DNA of 51,165 bases from Bdellovibrionales bacterium GWA1_52_35. Lineage in GTDB: Bacteria > Bdellovibrionota > UBA1018. Position numbers and translations under genes: made by a program. Position 1 is the first letter of the stretch; every line of letters begins with the position of its first letter. Positions 1 through 9,446 of the stretch are shown here, one piece after another. The DNA lies in NCBI GenBank assembly GCA_001769805.1, contig MEPO01000011.1:105623-156787 (forward strand), given 5' to 3'. The notes below the pieces were generated by a model. That model saw only the letters and a list, made by a program, of their open reading frames with translations, was not told where the DNA came from and did no database searches.

Positions 1-1158
1 TCCAAACGCATCTGGGTGATGGAAGGTGCGCACACTCCCGCGACGCTCCGGGCGAGCGCACGCCTGGGAATTCACGAACTTCTTTCATCCGGGACCACTT
101 GTATTCTGGACATGGGAACTGTCCGCCACACGGATGCGATTTTCACGGCGGTGAAAGAATCCGGAATTCGAGCCAATGTCGGCAAGTGTCTGATGGATAA
201 CCCGAAGACCAATCCTCCATATCTTTGCGAGTCCACGAACTCAGCGATTCAGGAAGCCCTCTCACTGTTTGAGCATTGGAATGGTGCCGAAAACGACAGA
301 ATCCGAGCCTCGTTTGCTCCCCGCTTCGTTATTTCCTGCACCGATCAACTCCTTCGCGAAGTTGCGGATCTGGCGAAAGCTCAGAATGCGTTGATTCACA
401 CGCACGCGAGTGAGAACCGGAAAGAAATTGAGTTCGTTAAAAAGCTGGTCGGCACCGAGAATGTGGAATACCTCCATAAAATCGGAATGACCTCTCCACG
501 TCTCGTTCTCGCTCACTGCATCTGGCTTAATAAAAAAGAAAAACTCATCCTGAAGAAAACCGGCACCCATACAGTTCACTGTCCCAGCTCAAACATGAAG
601 CTCGCCTCAGGCTTCATGCCGGCCCAGGAACTTCGCAGCATGGGAATCAACGTTGCGCTCGGGGCGGATGGCGCTCCCTGCAATAACAATCTCGACATGT
701 TTAGAGAAATGCGCCTGGCCGCGCTCATTCACAAACCTTCAGGCGGGCCCAAAACGCTGCGCGCGCAGGAAGTGCTCGACATGGCCACACGCGATGGCGC
801 AAAGGCTCTGAGCTGGTTTGACGACATCGGTTCGATCGAAGTCGGCAAGAAGGCCGACCTGATTGCGCTTGATCTGCAAAAGCCCAGCAACACTGTTCCT
901 GCCGGTTCGGAAACGAATTCCGAGATGCTGGCCTCCTCCGTTGTCTATTCCGCACAATCCTCCGATGTGAAGTGGGCCATGGTGGATGGAACCGTTGTCG
1001 CACAGAACGGAAAAGTGCTCGCGATTCCGGCAAAACAGCTCATGCGGGATGTCCGGCAGGCGCAGCTTGCGATTCGAAAGACAATTGATTACGATTCGTC
1101 CACAGATATAGGCCAGAGAGGCGAGATCACCCGATCCTCTGCCGCTAAAGCTGATTGA
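1..1158 (+). CDS. Amidohydrolase, MtaD/SAH deaminase-like (5' truncated by window)
   Basis: The frame is open from base 1, so the true start lies upstream and the N-terminal HxH metal-binding motif is missing from view. Remaining metal-site motifs are visible: IHTHASE (about base 390-410), VLAHC (about 505-520) and GADGAPCNNNLD (about 660-695). This set is typical of the TRZ/ATZ/MtaD branch of metal-dependent amidohydrolases, which deaminate S-adenosylhomocysteine, methylthioadenosine, 5'-deoxyadenosine or related heterocycles in the cytoplasm. Guanine or chlorohydrolase relatives cannot be excluded, because substrate is hard to read from sequence. It ends in TGA at 1156-1158. A 92-bp gap without obvious signals separates it from the convergent baeRF gene. 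Confidence 0.85.
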   Translation, partial: SKRIWVMEGAHTPATLRASARLGIHELLSSGTTCILDMGTVRHTDAIFTAVKESGIRANVGKCLMDNPKTNPPYLCESTNSAIQEALSLFEHWNGAENDRIRASFAPRFVISCTDQLLREVADLAKAQNALIHTHASENRKEIEFVKKLVGTENVEYLHKIGMTSPRLVLAHCIWLNKKEKLILKKTGTHTVHCPSSNMKLASGFMPAQELRSMGINVALGADGAPCNNNLDMFREMRLAALIHKPSGGPKTLRAQEVLDMATRDGAKALSWFDDIGSIEVGKKADLIALDLQKPSNTVPAGSETNSEMLASSVVYSAQSSDVKWAMVDGTVVAQNGKVLAIPAKQLMRDVRQAQLAIRKTIDYDSSTDIGQRGEITRSSAAKAD

Positions 1159-1250
1159 ATGTTCGACAACACAATGGGTATGGCCAGAAGCCCTGCAACA
1201 ATATACCTCGACACTTTCTCGTAATTATTATTTGTTTTCATATTTGTTCC

Positions 1251-2303
1251 TCATTTTAATATTGCTGCTGCCGGCTCGAAGTGTGGCATCTCTGAAACCG
1301 GTAAGGTCATTACTTTTCCGCCCCGAGACAGAACCAATTCCGCAAGATCATCAAGTACATCATCCTCAACACCCGTTTTCTGCGAATGCAGTCGCAAAGG
1401 TGTGTTCTTGAAACTGCCCCAGAGGTTCAGATCGTGTGCCACCATCAGTTTTCGGATTTGTCCCTGGTATGCAGCATGAATGATCTTTGTAAGCTCAGTC
1501 GTAGCGAGACCGCGAGGTTCAGCGTCATTATATTCATGGAGTATGCGATCTTTGGCCGACTCAAAGAGACGCCCGAGAATTTCAGTGGATTTGGTCTGTA
1601 ATTCCTGAGGGCTCCAACCGGCGGGATTCCCCGTAATAAACTCTGTCAAGAGATCCGGATCACGGTTGACGCTGCGATACACGGGGATATGTGCTTTGAC
1701 TCCGACAACAATGACGGGATGACGATTCTTTCCGATGAAAGCGCGGATTTCTTTTTCGGCACTACTAAAGAATGCCAGCAAGTCCTTTTTCTTCGTATCC
1801 TGGACCGACCGCTTCATTCGTGCGCCCCGCGAAATACGTTCATCGGGCAGAATCTCCTGCCTGGTCACCTCATGTACCAGCTTGATGCCAGATGCTGAAC
1901 CACTGAAGAGACGCACCGAACGCGAATCCAGGCCCAAAAGATAGAACTGCGGATCTCTCTGCACCCAATAAAGAATCGGCTTGATATGAAAGCTGTCAGC
2001 CACTACACAACGATCCTGCAGATCCATCGGGATACGGAGGATCTGAGTCGACCCGTCCCCGTGAAAGATCGCCAAGGAAGCTCTTCCGTTGCCAAGCAGC
2101 TCCTCAATGTCCACCTTCCAGAGTGCGGCCAGAATTTCCCTTGCTTTGCTTTTGGCCATGAGAGAATCCAGCTGCTGCTCGGCATCTTTCAGCAAGTGAA
2201 CCCAGCGCACCCCATAAGAGCGATGGGAATACTGAGAGGGCGCTCTCGAAATATAGATCGTGATCCTCGGTTTGACAGAGCTTTCGTTGCGAATGAGTGT
2301 CAT
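1251..2303 (-). CDS. Bacterial archaeo-eukaryotic release factor-like (baeRF) protein
   Basis: This 350-residue cytoplasmic protein reads like the baeRF families, bacterial relatives of eRF1/aRF1 thought to act at ribosomes. The N-terminal part has the WVHLLKDAEQQL helix. The end carries the eRF1-type region (LDDLAELVLSRGGKVMTLP, then a terminal AAAILK strand). The start at 2303 is chosen because GGAG lies 6-7 bases before this ATG. An in-frame ATG 27 bases upstream has no comparable site. It is transcribed divergently from the NhaR-like regulator, with a 115-bp intergenic region between them, so it may be that regulator's target. The exact baeRF subfamily (3 is my guess) and molecular function are uncertain. 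Confidence 0.7.
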   Translation of the reverse strand: MTLIRNESSVKPRITIYISRAPSQYSHRSYGVRWVHLLKDAEQQLDSLMAKSKAREILAALWKVDIEELLGNGRASLAIFHGDGSTQILRIPMDLQDRCVVADSFHIKPILYWVQRDPQFYLLGLDSRSVRLFSGSASGIKLVHEVTRQEILPDERISRGARMKRSVQDTKKKDLLAFFSSAEKEIRAFIGKNRHPVIVVGVKAHIPVYRSVNRDPDLLTEFITGNPAGWSPQELQTKSTEILGRLFESAKDRILHEYNDAEPRGLATTELTKIIHAAYQGQIRKLMVAHDLNLWGSFKNTPLRLHSQKTGVEDDVLDDLAELVLSRGGKVMTLPVSEMPHFEPAAAILK

Positions 2304-2367
2304 GACATTCTCCTTTGCTTGCGTTTTCATGTCTGGGAGTATGGCGACATTTTATATATTAATAAAA

Positions 2368-2396
2368 TCGATAATAGTTTATCACTACTTCGATAA
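2368..2396. promoter_or_regulatory. Putative LysR-type operator: TCGATAA direct repeats with a dyad
   Basis: TCGATAA occurs at 2368-2374 and again at 2390-2396, 22 bp apart (two helical turns). The dyad GATAA-TAGT-TTATC lies at 2370-2383. The site sits in the AT-rich divergent region between the baeRF gene and the NhaR-like gene, where LysR-type regulators usually bind. Binding is inferred. Confidence 0.4.
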
Positions 2397-2418
2397 AAAC
2401 GAACCACAGGAGTCTCGA

Positions 2419-3303
2419 ATGCAGCCCTGGTTGAACTACCACCACTTGTATTATTTCAAGGTGATCGCCTCCGAAGGAGGAATCGCCAAAGCCGCCAAGA
2501 AGCTCCGACTCGGACAGCCGGCACTGAGCGCCCAACTGAAAAATCTGGAAAATTCGATCGGTGTGAAACTTTTTGAAAGAAAGCCGCGGCAGCTCATTTT
2601 GACGGATTCGGGCCGGATTGCCCTGGAATACGCGAATGAAATTTTTAAAACTGGTTCCGAAATGATCGAGGTACTCCAGGACCGTCTGGTACCCAGCCGG
2701 ATTCATGTGGCCATCGGAGCGCTCGACAGCATTCCGAAACACCTTGTTCTTGAACTCGTCAAAGCCTGCTATCGAGTTGCGAACTGCACCGTTTCTATTT
2801 TGGAAGGAAAGAGCGACGAACTCCTTAAAGAACTCTCGCTTCACCGAATTGACCTTGTCTTGTCAAACCACGTCCCCGTTCACCGGGACAACCTGAAGCT
2901 CACTGTGAAAAAAATGACCGAGATTCCCGTGGTCATCTGCGGGACCAGAAAATTTCTTCCACTCAGAAAGACTGCCCCCCAATCCCTTTCTGGCGTACCC
3001 ATGATCCTTCCTACGATCCACAGCAAGCTTCGGCAGGACCTCGAAAATTATTTCCTGAATCGCGGAATTATCGTCAACTGCATAGCGGAGTCCCAGGATA
3101 TTTCAACCCAGAAGGTGCTTGGAATCGACGGCCTGGGATTGATTGCCGCGCCACTTGCGGCGATCCATAAGCATATTGCACAAAAAGCCCTTTTTGAAAT
3201 CACCCGGCCATCAGACGTTTTTGAGGAAATCTTCCTGTTGAGCGCCCAACGAAAAATCGAGAACCCTGTTTCGAGTCGGGTCATGAAGCAATTCAAATTG
3301 TAG
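2419..3303 (+). CDS. LysR-family regulator, NhaR-like
   Basis: This 294-residue DNA-binding regulator opens with LNYHHLYYFKVIASEGGIA, the characteristic NhaR start. A winged HTH follows (KAAKKLRLGQPALSAQLKNLE, then KLFERKPR), then a LysR effector domain. NhaR in enterobacteria activates the Na+/H+ antiporter gene nhaA and biofilm polysaccharide genes. No nhaA is visible in this window, so the target here is unknown. The start at 2419 follows GGAG with good spacing; the longer open frame from 2260 would encode an unrelated extension. An 8-bp inverted repeat (TAGCTGAA at 3301-3308, TTCAGCTA at 3325-3332) overlaps the stop codon and could end the transcript, though no T-run follows. Confidence 0.85.
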   Translation: MQPWLNYHHLYYFKVIASEGGIAKAAKKLRLGQPALSAQLKNLENSIGVKLFERKPRQLILTDSGRIALEYANEIFKTGSEMIEVLQDRLVPSRIHVAIGALDSIPKHLVLELVKACYRVANCTVSILEGKSDELLKELSLHRIDLVLSNHVPVHRDNLKLTVKKMTEIPVVICGTRKFLPLRKTAPQSLSGVPMILPTIHSKLRQDLENYFLNRGIIVNCIAESQDISTQKVLGIDGLGLIAAPLAAIHKHIAQKALFEITRPSDVFEEIFLLSAQRKIENPVSSRVMKQFKL

Positions 3304-3391
3304 CTGAATTTATAACCCTTTAATTTCAGCTACATGTGACCGCTGCACACTTTGTTGACTACTTTTGTCAATTACCATAAGAACTTAGCTG

Positions 3392-4039
3392 ATGTTCGCA
3401 AGTCGACACCCACTCCCCTCTGCGGCACTGATTCTTGCCTTTGTGACCGCGTGCTGGGGTTTTCCACTTCCGTCTTCTGCTGAAGACAGTGCAAGCACGC
3501 GCAAAATCGTGGACCTGAGTGTCGGCAAAGGTTTCGTGGGACGGAAGATTCAGCGCAAGTTGCTCGTCAGACAGATTCACGGGATCAACTGGGTCGAAGC
3601 CAAGATCCGGCTCCTGGATTCGGTGCCCGGTCTGCGAGCCATCGGCCTGCAGCTCGGAACGCAGCAAACCGAAGAGATCACGAAGAACACACTATGCCGA
3701 ACCGCACCCTCCATCGCCGGTAGAATCTATTGCAGCACAGCTGATTCTGACCTCCAGGGCGGACCGCAGTACACGGCGCTTTACGCGGGAATTCAGACTG
3801 AGCTGATTGAAATGGCAACTCTCGAGCCGCGCCCGCTGCGAATCTATGTCGGAACGGGATATTCGCAAATACAATCCACGACAATCCCGTCCAATGGTAC
3901 ACCCTATACCTCGGTCGAAATCGTGTATGAGAGTCGCCGCCAATTTACAGCAAAAGCAGCCCTGTATATCAGTCCGATTGATGAAACCAGCTCCCTTGGA
4001 ATCGCGATGCCGGGATTGTCCGTCAGCTATTATTTTTAG
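3392..4039 (+). CDS. Small outer-membrane beta-barrel protein (hypothetical)
   Basis: A 215-residue protein with a Sec signal peptide: a short N-terminus, then a hydrophobic stretch (about residues 10-28) ending near SSAEDS. Alternating polar and hydrophobic strands follow. It ends in SVSYYF, with a terminal phenylalanine as in the BAM recognition signal of outer-membrane barrels. I recognise no specific family. Its last 17 bases overlap the end of the convergent rarA gene. No strong ribosome-binding site precedes the ATG. A TTGACT element lies at 3355-3360, but no convincing -10 follows. Porin-like or small OmpW/OmpX-type function is possible but unproven. Confidence 0.6.
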   Translation: MFASRHPLPSAALILAFVTACWGFPLPSSAEDSASTRKIVDLSVGKGFVGRKIQRKLLVRQIHGINWVEAKIRLLDSVPGLRAIGLQLGTQQTEEITKNTLCRTAPSIAGRIYCSTADSDLQGGPQYTALYAGIQTELIEMATLEPRPLRIYVGTGYSQIQSTTIPSNGTPYTSVEIVYESRRQFTAKAALYISPIDETSSLGIAMPGLSVSYYF

Positions 4040-5399
4040 TCCCAAAATCCGGATTCAGAAAATCCAGCTTCTCTTTGAGTTGTTTCTCAAATCCGACTTC
4101 TTTTGGTTTGTAAAAATGGGTCCCAAGAAGCGGCTCCGGCAAATGCGTCTGCCCCGCCCGGGCTCCAGACTGGGCGTGAGCATAGCGATAATTTTTCCCG
4201 TAGCCCTCACTCTTCATCAGACCGGTGACGGCATTACGGATATGCATCGGTACGGGAAGCGCACCCGTTGCCCGGACCTCGGCGATCGCCTGGTTAATTC
4301 CTTCATAGCTCGCGTTGCTTTTGGGCGCGAGTGCAAGATAGGTCACGGCTTGACCGAGGTTGATCCGGGCTTCCGGCATTCCAACAAAATCGACGGCTTC
4401 TTTGGCAGCAATGGCCACCATGAGACCGCGCGGATCGGCATTACCCACATCTTCAGAAGCCAGAATCACCAGCCTTCTTGCGATAAAGAGAGGGTCTTCT
4501 CCTCCTTCGAGCATGCGGGCGAGGTAATAAAGGCCGGCATGGGGATCGCTGTCCCGGATGCTTTTTATAAATGCGGAAATGACATTGTAATGCTCTTCTC
4601 CGGATTTATCGTAGGGAATGGGCTGCCGCTCCAATGCGGACTCAAGAGCGGCTTTTACCTGCTCAAGATCGAGTGCTCCGGGACTGGTGCCCGCGTAGAG
4701 GGAAACACTTTCCAGGGCCGTCAGAGCCCTGCGGGCATCACCCTCGGCAGTGGAAGCAAGCCAAAGTATCGCTTCATCGGTCAAAGTCAAAAAGCCGCCC
4801 AAGCCACGTTCGGGATCTTGCAAGGCTTTGTGGATCACCTTGGCCAAAGCCTCAGCCTCCAGACGCTCCAACCGGATGACCCGAGTTCTGGAAAGCAAGG
4901 CAGAATTCAGTTCAAACGAAGGGTTTTCGGTCGTCGCCCCGATCAGCGTCAGTGTGCCGTCTTCAACATGCGGAAGAAGAGCATCCTGCTGGGATTTGTT
5001 GAACCGGTGGATTTCGTCTACAAAAAGTATCGTTTTACGCCGGCTTAAGCGCCTGGACTGCTTCGCTTTTTCAACTACTTCCTTGATGTCTTTGACACCC
5101 GCGAGAACAGCACTGAGAGATTCGAAGTTGGACTGGGTGCGAGAGGCAATGATCCGGGACAAGGTCGTTTTCCCACAGCCCGGCGGCCCCCAAAGGATCA
5201 ACGAAGGTACCCGATCCGTTTCAATCCACTGCCGAAGTGGCTTGCCTGCCCCTAGTACGCGCTCTTGCCCAACAAAATCGTCCAGTTCGCGTGGACGCAT
5301 TCGATGCGCCAGAGGCCCAGCCATAGGTCCGGAAATTCCCGAGCTTTCGGAACGCTCGGCAATGTCAAAGAGGTCGTCAGAATTAGAGTCGTTTCCCAT
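4023..5399 (-). CDS. rarA: Replication-associated recombination protein A (AAA+ ATPase)
   Basis: A 458-residue cytoplasmic AAA+ ATPase of the RarA/MgsA/WRNIP1 family, which acts at stalled replication forks and is related to clamp-loader subunits. Walker A is GPPGCGKT (about residues 71-78). Walker B is ILFVDEIHRFN (about 124-134), where the HRFN variant is typical of RarA. Sensor 1 is GATTENPSFELN (from 154). The C-terminal tetramerisation region includes ARRLVILASEDVGNADP. The length matches the family (about 445). The ATG at 5399 precedes a polar, probably disordered 30-residue leader. The gene is divergent from nadK with only 31 bp between them. Its 3' end overlaps the preceding outer-membrane gene by 17 bp. 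Confidence 0.95.
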   Translation of the reverse strand: MGNDSNSDDLFDIAERSESSGISGPMAGPLAHRMRPRELDDFVGQERVLGAGKPLRQWIETDRVPSLILWGPPGCGKTTLSRIIASRTQSNFESLSAVLAGVKDIKEVVEKAKQSRRLSRRKTILFVDEIHRFNKSQQDALLPHVEDGTLTLIGATTENPSFELNSALLSRTRVIRLERLEAEALAKVIHKALQDPERGLGGFLTLTDEAILWLASTAEGDARRALTALESVSLYAGTSPGALDLEQVKAALESALERQPIPYDKSGEEHYNVISAFIKSIRDSDPHAGLYYLARMLEGGEDPLFIARRLVILASEDVGNADPRGLMVAIAAKEAVDFVGMPEARINLGQAVTYLALAPKSNASYEGINQAIAEVRATGALPVPMHIRNAVTGLMKSEGYGKNYRYAHAQSGARAGQTHLPEPLLGTHFYKPKEVGFEKQLKEKLDFLNPDFGTKNNS

Positions 5400-5430
5400 A
5401 AAGGCCTAGTGTGCTATTAGCACAATTTAA

Positions 5431-6354
5431 ATGAAGATCACCACTTCGCAAAACAAGCGCCTTAAAATCAGGAATATTGGCATCGTAGTTCGGCATCATC
5501 AGCCTCTGGCCGATGCGTTTGCCATGGATCTGGCTCAGTTCATACTTTCGCGGGGTTACAGGGTTCTTCTCGCAGACGAGAGCCTCTCGGCTGTAGCGGC
5601 GCTGAAGCAGTCCTTCGGGTCCAAGATCAAGGTCGTTGCTAAAGGACGCCTTCCAGAACTGGTCGATCTCGTGATCGTTCTGGGTGGCGACGGAACTTTC
5701 CTGAGCATTGCCCGGCTCATGCACTCCCACAGCATTCCCATTTTTGGAATCAACATGGGACAACTCGGTTTTCTGACTGAAATCAAAAAAGCGGAAGCAA
5801 TCGGACTTTTGGGCGACCTTATGTCCGGCTCCCCGGCCAAAATCAGTTACCGCAGCCTTCTGGAAGTGACCCTGAAGCGGAAGAACAAAACAATTTTCAG
5901 CGGCCCGGTGGTAAACGATACTGTCATTTCCAAAGGCGCCATTGCCCGCATCATCGGCCTGAGCGTTCTCGTGAATGGTCACTGGGTTCACGATGTCCGG
6001 GCCGATGGAATCATCGTTGCGACCCCGACGGGCTCGACTGCCTACTCCCTGGCTGCCGGCGGCCCGATTATTGAACCCTCACTGAACGCAATTGTCATGA
6101 GCCCGATCTGTCCACACAGCCTGACTCAGAGACCTCTGGTCATTTCCGGAGATTCTGAAATTCAGATCCTTCTGAAAGATCGGCCGGGGCACGTGCTTTT
6201 GACACTCGACGGGCAGGATGCGATCGATATGAAAGAAGACGATGTTGTGACTGTACGCCGCTTCCGAAAACACCAGCTGCAGCTCATCTCCTCTCCATCG
6301 CGCGATTTTTACAGCATCCTGAGGGAAAAACTCAATTTCGGCATGAGGAATTGA
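5431..6354 (+). CDS. nadK: NAD kinase
   Basis: A 307-residue enzyme that phosphorylates NAD to NADP using ATP (or polyphosphate) in the cytoplasm. Diagnostic motifs are GGDGT (residues 85-89), INMGQLGFLTE (about 107-117), NDTV (162-165), and DGIIVATPTGSTAYS (192-206), which binds the NAD moiety. Length is normal. Its stop codon is immediately followed by the recN ATG (TGAATG), so the two genes are almost certainly co-transcribed and translationally coupled. The nadK-recN pairing is common in bacteria and supports both calls. Confidence 0.95.
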   Translation: MKITTSQNKRLKIRNIGIVVRHHQPLADAFAMDLAQFILSRGYRVLLADESLSAVAALKQSFGSKIKVVAKGRLPELVDLVIVLGGDGTFLSIARLMHSHSIPIFGINMGQLGFLTEIKKAEAIGLLGDLMSGSPAKISYRSLLEVTLKRKNKTIFSGPVVNDTVISKGAIARIIGLSVLVNGHWVHDVRADGIIVATPTGSTAYSLAAGGPIIEPSLNAIVMSPICPHSLTQRPLVISGDSEIQILLKDRPGHVLLTLDGQDAIDMKEDDVVTVRRFRKHQLQLISSPSRDFYSILREKLNFGMRN

Positions 6355-8031
6355 ATGCTTCAGACACTGAACATCAAGAATATTGCGATCATCGACTCCG
6401 CTGAAATCACCTTCAAAGAGGGATTGAATATTCTCTCGGGCGAAACCGGCGCTGGCAAGTCAATCGTGATCGAGGCGATCTCACTCCTGCTCGGCAGTCG
6501 CGCAAAAGCGGAGCTGGTCCGGAGCGGTTGTGAAGAAGCAGTGATTGAAGGACTCTTCGATATTTCCAATATGTCCTGGATGCCGACGCGCCTCGAGAAG
6601 CTCGGAATTGACAACAGCGGGTCCGAACTCCTGATCAAGCGCACGATTCACCAGAGCGGCAAGCACCGGATTCACGTGAATGGCCAGCTGGCCACTCTCG
6701 CAATTCTCCAGGAGCTTTGCGAAGGGTTAGTGGATCTCTGTGGTCAGCACGAGCATCAATCTCTGACCAAACCTCTAATTCAGCTCGGATTGCTCGACCA
6801 ATACGGAGAACACCAGGACCAGGCTTTGAAGGTTGCCAAAGCAGTCAGCCAGCTCCGGGCACTGCGGGACGAACAATATTCAATTCAAAAATCCGAAGCG
6901 GAACGCGAGAAGCGTCTGGATTTTCTTAAATTCCAGATTGAAGAACTCAAGACGGCCAATCTTCGGGAAGGCGAAGACGAGGTCCTACTCCGCGAGAAAC
7001 AACTCCTGCAATCAGCGGAAACCCGGCTCCAAAATGCCGAAGCGGCCCGGCAGGCGCTTGAAGCGGACGGGGATGGCGCACTCAACCTGCTACGCGCAGC
7101 GCAAACCAAAGCGCGCAGTCTCCGGCAGCTGGACGAACACTCAAGTCACATCGCCGAGGCTCTGGAGCGCGCAACCGCCGAAGCCGAAGATGCGACCATT
7201 GCCCTCAACCGTTACCTCGGTTCCGTCGATTTGAATTCGGAGTTGCTGGTAGAAATCCAGGAACGCCTTTCCATGATCGCTGACTTCAGGCGCAAATACG
7301 GTGCAACGATTCCAGAGATGCTCAATACGCTTGCCCGCCTGGATGAAGAGTTTAGTTCTTTGAACCAGGCGGAAGTCCGGCTGCAGAATCTTGATCAGGA
7401 AATTAGTTCTCTGCGAACTGAACTGATTAAAAGCGGGAAGAAACTTTCACAAGCGCGAACCAAGGCAGCAGAACAGCTCTCAGACGCTGTCACAAAGGAA
7501 CTGAAAGATTTGAAAATGGCGGATGCCCGCTTTCATGTAGAACTCAACACTCTGGAGAAAGTCGATGACTGGACCTCGTCCGGCGCCGATCAGATTCAAT
7601 TTACTATCCAAACGAATCGCGGTGAACCCGCACGCCCGCTGGGCAAAATTGCATCCGGCGGTGAACTTTCGCGCCTGATGCTGGCGGTCCGCCGGATTAT
7701 TTCGGATCACGGGAATATCGGGGTGTATCTTTTTGATGAAGTCGATGCAGGCATTGGCGGCCAGGTTGCTTTTGAAGTGGGTAAAAAGCTCAAGTCAGTG
7801 GCCAAAAACAATCAAGTTCTCTGCATTACTCATTTGCCTCAGGTTGCTTCCTTTGCCGACCACCACCTGATTGTGCGCAAAGACACAAAGGGGTCTCGCA
7901 CGATGACTGAGGTGCTGCCCCTGGGAAAAACTGAACGCAAGGAAGAGCTTGCGCGAATGCTCGGCGGGCCACAGCTCACAAAGAAGAGTCTCGAGAATGC
8001 GTCCGAGCTTCTTGAGTTGGCGCGAATATAA
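6355..8031 (+). CDS. recN: DNA repair protein RecN
   Basis: A 558-residue SMC-like ATPase that gathers and protects double-strand break ends for RecA-dependent repair. Walker A is GETGAGKS (29-36). A long glutamate-rich coiled-coil region (about 160-370) follows. The ABC signature SGGELS is at 434-439 and Walker B LFDEVD starts at 459. The sequence CITHLPQVASFADHH, typical of RecN, follows. Length matches the family (about 550). The start abuts the nadK stop. Only 20 bp separate its end from the convergent glycosyltransferase gene, with no obvious terminator in that gap. Confidence 0.95.
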   Translation: MLQTLNIKNIAIIDSAEITFKEGLNILSGETGAGKSIVIEAISLLLGSRAKAELVRSGCEEAVIEGLFDISNMSWMPTRLEKLGIDNSGSELLIKRTIHQSGKHRIHVNGQLATLAILQELCEGLVDLCGQHEHQSLTKPLIQLGLLDQYGEHQDQALKVAKAVSQLRALRDEQYSIQKSEAEREKRLDFLKFQIEELKTANLREGEDEVLLREKQLLQSAETRLQNAEAARQALEADGDGALNLLRAAQTKARSLRQLDEHSSHIAEALERATAEAEDATIALNRYLGSVDLNSELLVEIQERLSMIADFRRKYGATIPEMLNTLARLDEEFSSLNQAEVRLQNLDQEISSLRTELIKSGKKLSQARTKAAEQLSDAVTKELKDLKMADARFHVELNTLEKVDDWTSSGADQIQFTIQTNRGEPARPLGKIASGGELSRLMLAVRRIISDHGNIGVYLFDEVDAGIGGQVAFEVGKKLKSVAKNNQVLCITHLPQVASFADHHLIVRKDTKGSRTMTEVLPLGKTERKEELARMLGGPQLTKKSLENASELLELARI

Positions 8032-8051
8032 GGCAATTCTCGCAGCAGGAC

Positions 8052-9443
8052 CTAATTTGCTTCACGAATTTCATAAAGCTCAACAACGGGCTCTGAGTGT
8101 CGGAGTGTAAGACGCTCCTGCGGAAGCGTCTCCCAGCCGGAGACATCTGATGCAGAGCCCTTCAGTACACCCTTAATCACCAAAATCTGATCAAAGCTGT
8201 TGATATCAATTCCGCTGGCAGTTTCGGCATAGAAGTCACAGATATCCTGATCCCAGTGCATTTTTGAATAATAATTCAAGACGGCAACCGAGGGAACAAT
8301 GTAGGTGATACATAGAACTCTTGACCGAGGAGACAAGAGTCCGGTCTCTTTCGCGGATTTCAGAAATTTCTTTACACCCGGGAAATCGGCTGCGGTCGGC
8401 GGTAGAAGTGCAGCGGTTTGTGAAAACCTGAAAGGACCGCTTAAAAAAATCGCAATCAAAAAAAACAGAACCACTGAGCGAAACTGAATGACCTTCTCGA
8501 TCGCGAACGGAAACAGAAGCAGCGTTGCCGGAATGAGAATGGACAAGTAACGGAATACAGCCACATTCATGACCAGGAAAAATACTGTCAGGAGCAATAG
8601 CACCGAAAGCAGGAAACCCTCATAACGCGGCTTGAGCTTGTTCATCCAGAGATACGGAGCAATCCAGACCAAAGCCAGAATGAAAACCGCTCCGGTCGCA
8701 GAGATCCAAGATCTGAGGAACTCATCTTCACCTTCGAAAATCCACAAAACATTGGTCCTGTATTGCCACTGATAAACTAAAAAGCCCGCAAGAGTCAGCT
8801 GCGAAAGAATAATAAGCCCAGTCCTCTGCCAGGAATGAAAAAGCTTGAATATATTGATTCCAAATATTCTCAAACTCATCACCAAAGCTGCAAGAAACGG
8901 AAGAGCAAGATAGTGAACAAACCCAAGGGCTGCGGCACTTGCGATAAATATCCATTCGTCAGTCCATTTTGCAGTTCGCTCAAAAAAGATCTTGCGCGCA
9001 GTATACAAGATCACCGTCATCAGAAAAACCAGCAGTGAATAGGGTCTGCAAAAAGTGGATATTATGGAAAGAAGAGGATGGCTCAAAATAAATAGAGCGC
9101 TTGCGGCAACCGTTAACCTCGAGAACCTGGATCGCGAATAATAGAAAACCAGGCAAGCGGTGGCGCCACCAAAAATAAGAGCCGGAAAGCGAATCCAGTA
9201 GTCATTATTCTGCGGAATAATATAAGCATACAGCTTCAGAATTCCATAAAACAGCAGCTGTTGCGTGTCGTGCGTTACGCCGACAAACAGGTCTCGCCAG
9301 GAGGAAAATGCTAGTTCCCAGGACAGAATTTCGTCAAAGTTCATGGACGACGCAATCAGCTGATACCGGTTGATCAGAAAAAAGAACGTCAGAAACAGAA
9401 TATACTCAAGAACAGCAACTACAGTGTTCCACCTCTCCCTCAC
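8052..9443 (-). CDS. GT39/PMT-type membrane glycosyltransferase
   Basis: A 463-residue polytopic inner-membrane protein (roughly 10 hydrophobic segments) of the GT-C fold. The acidic NFDE motif in the first external loop and the downstream HDTQQLLFYGIL region resemble the dolichyl-phosphate-mannose transferase/ArnT superfamily, which transfers sugars from polyprenyl-phosphate carriers to lipids or proteins. The acceptor is unknown. The start is GTG, preceded by GGAGG at 7-bp spacing. That Shine-Dalgarno lies in the end of the LpxH-like gene, whose stop is 3 bp upstream. Location after a lipid A enzyme and near flagellin genes makes lipid A or flagellin decoration possible. Confidence 0.75.
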   Translation of the reverse strand: MRERWNTVVAVLEYILFLTFFFLINRYQLIASSMNFDEILSWELAFSSWRDLFVGVTHDTQQLLFYGILKLYAYIIPQNNDYWIRFPALIFGGATACLVFYYSRSRFSRLTVAASALFILSHPLLSIISTFCRPYSLLVFLMTVILYTARKIFFERTAKWTDEWIFIASAAALGFVHYLALPFLAALVMSLRIFGINIFKLFHSWQRTGLIILSQLTLAGFLVYQWQYRTNVLWIFEGEDEFLRSWISATGAVFILALVWIAPYLWMNKLKPRYEGFLLSVLLLLTVFFLVMNVAVFRYLSILIPATLLLFPFAIEKVIQFRSVVLFFLIAIFLSGPFRFSQTAALLPPTAADFPGVKKFLKSAKETGLLSPRSRVLCITYIVPSVAVLNYYSKMHWDQDICDFYAETASGIDINSFDQILVIKGVLKGSASDVSGWETLPQERLTLRHSEPVVELYEIREAN

Positions 9444-9446
9444 AAA

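Noticed and set aside
2260..2418. N-terminal extension of the NhaR-like regulator
   Set aside because: The hydrophobic extension would cover the intergenic regulatory region; GGAG before 2419 and the family N-terminus support the shorter protein.
3807..5048. Long plus-strand open frame (413 codons)
   Set aside because: It lies antisense to rarA, has no recognisable domain and low-complexity basic composition, and overlaps the 3' end of the outer-membrane gene; rarA explains the region.
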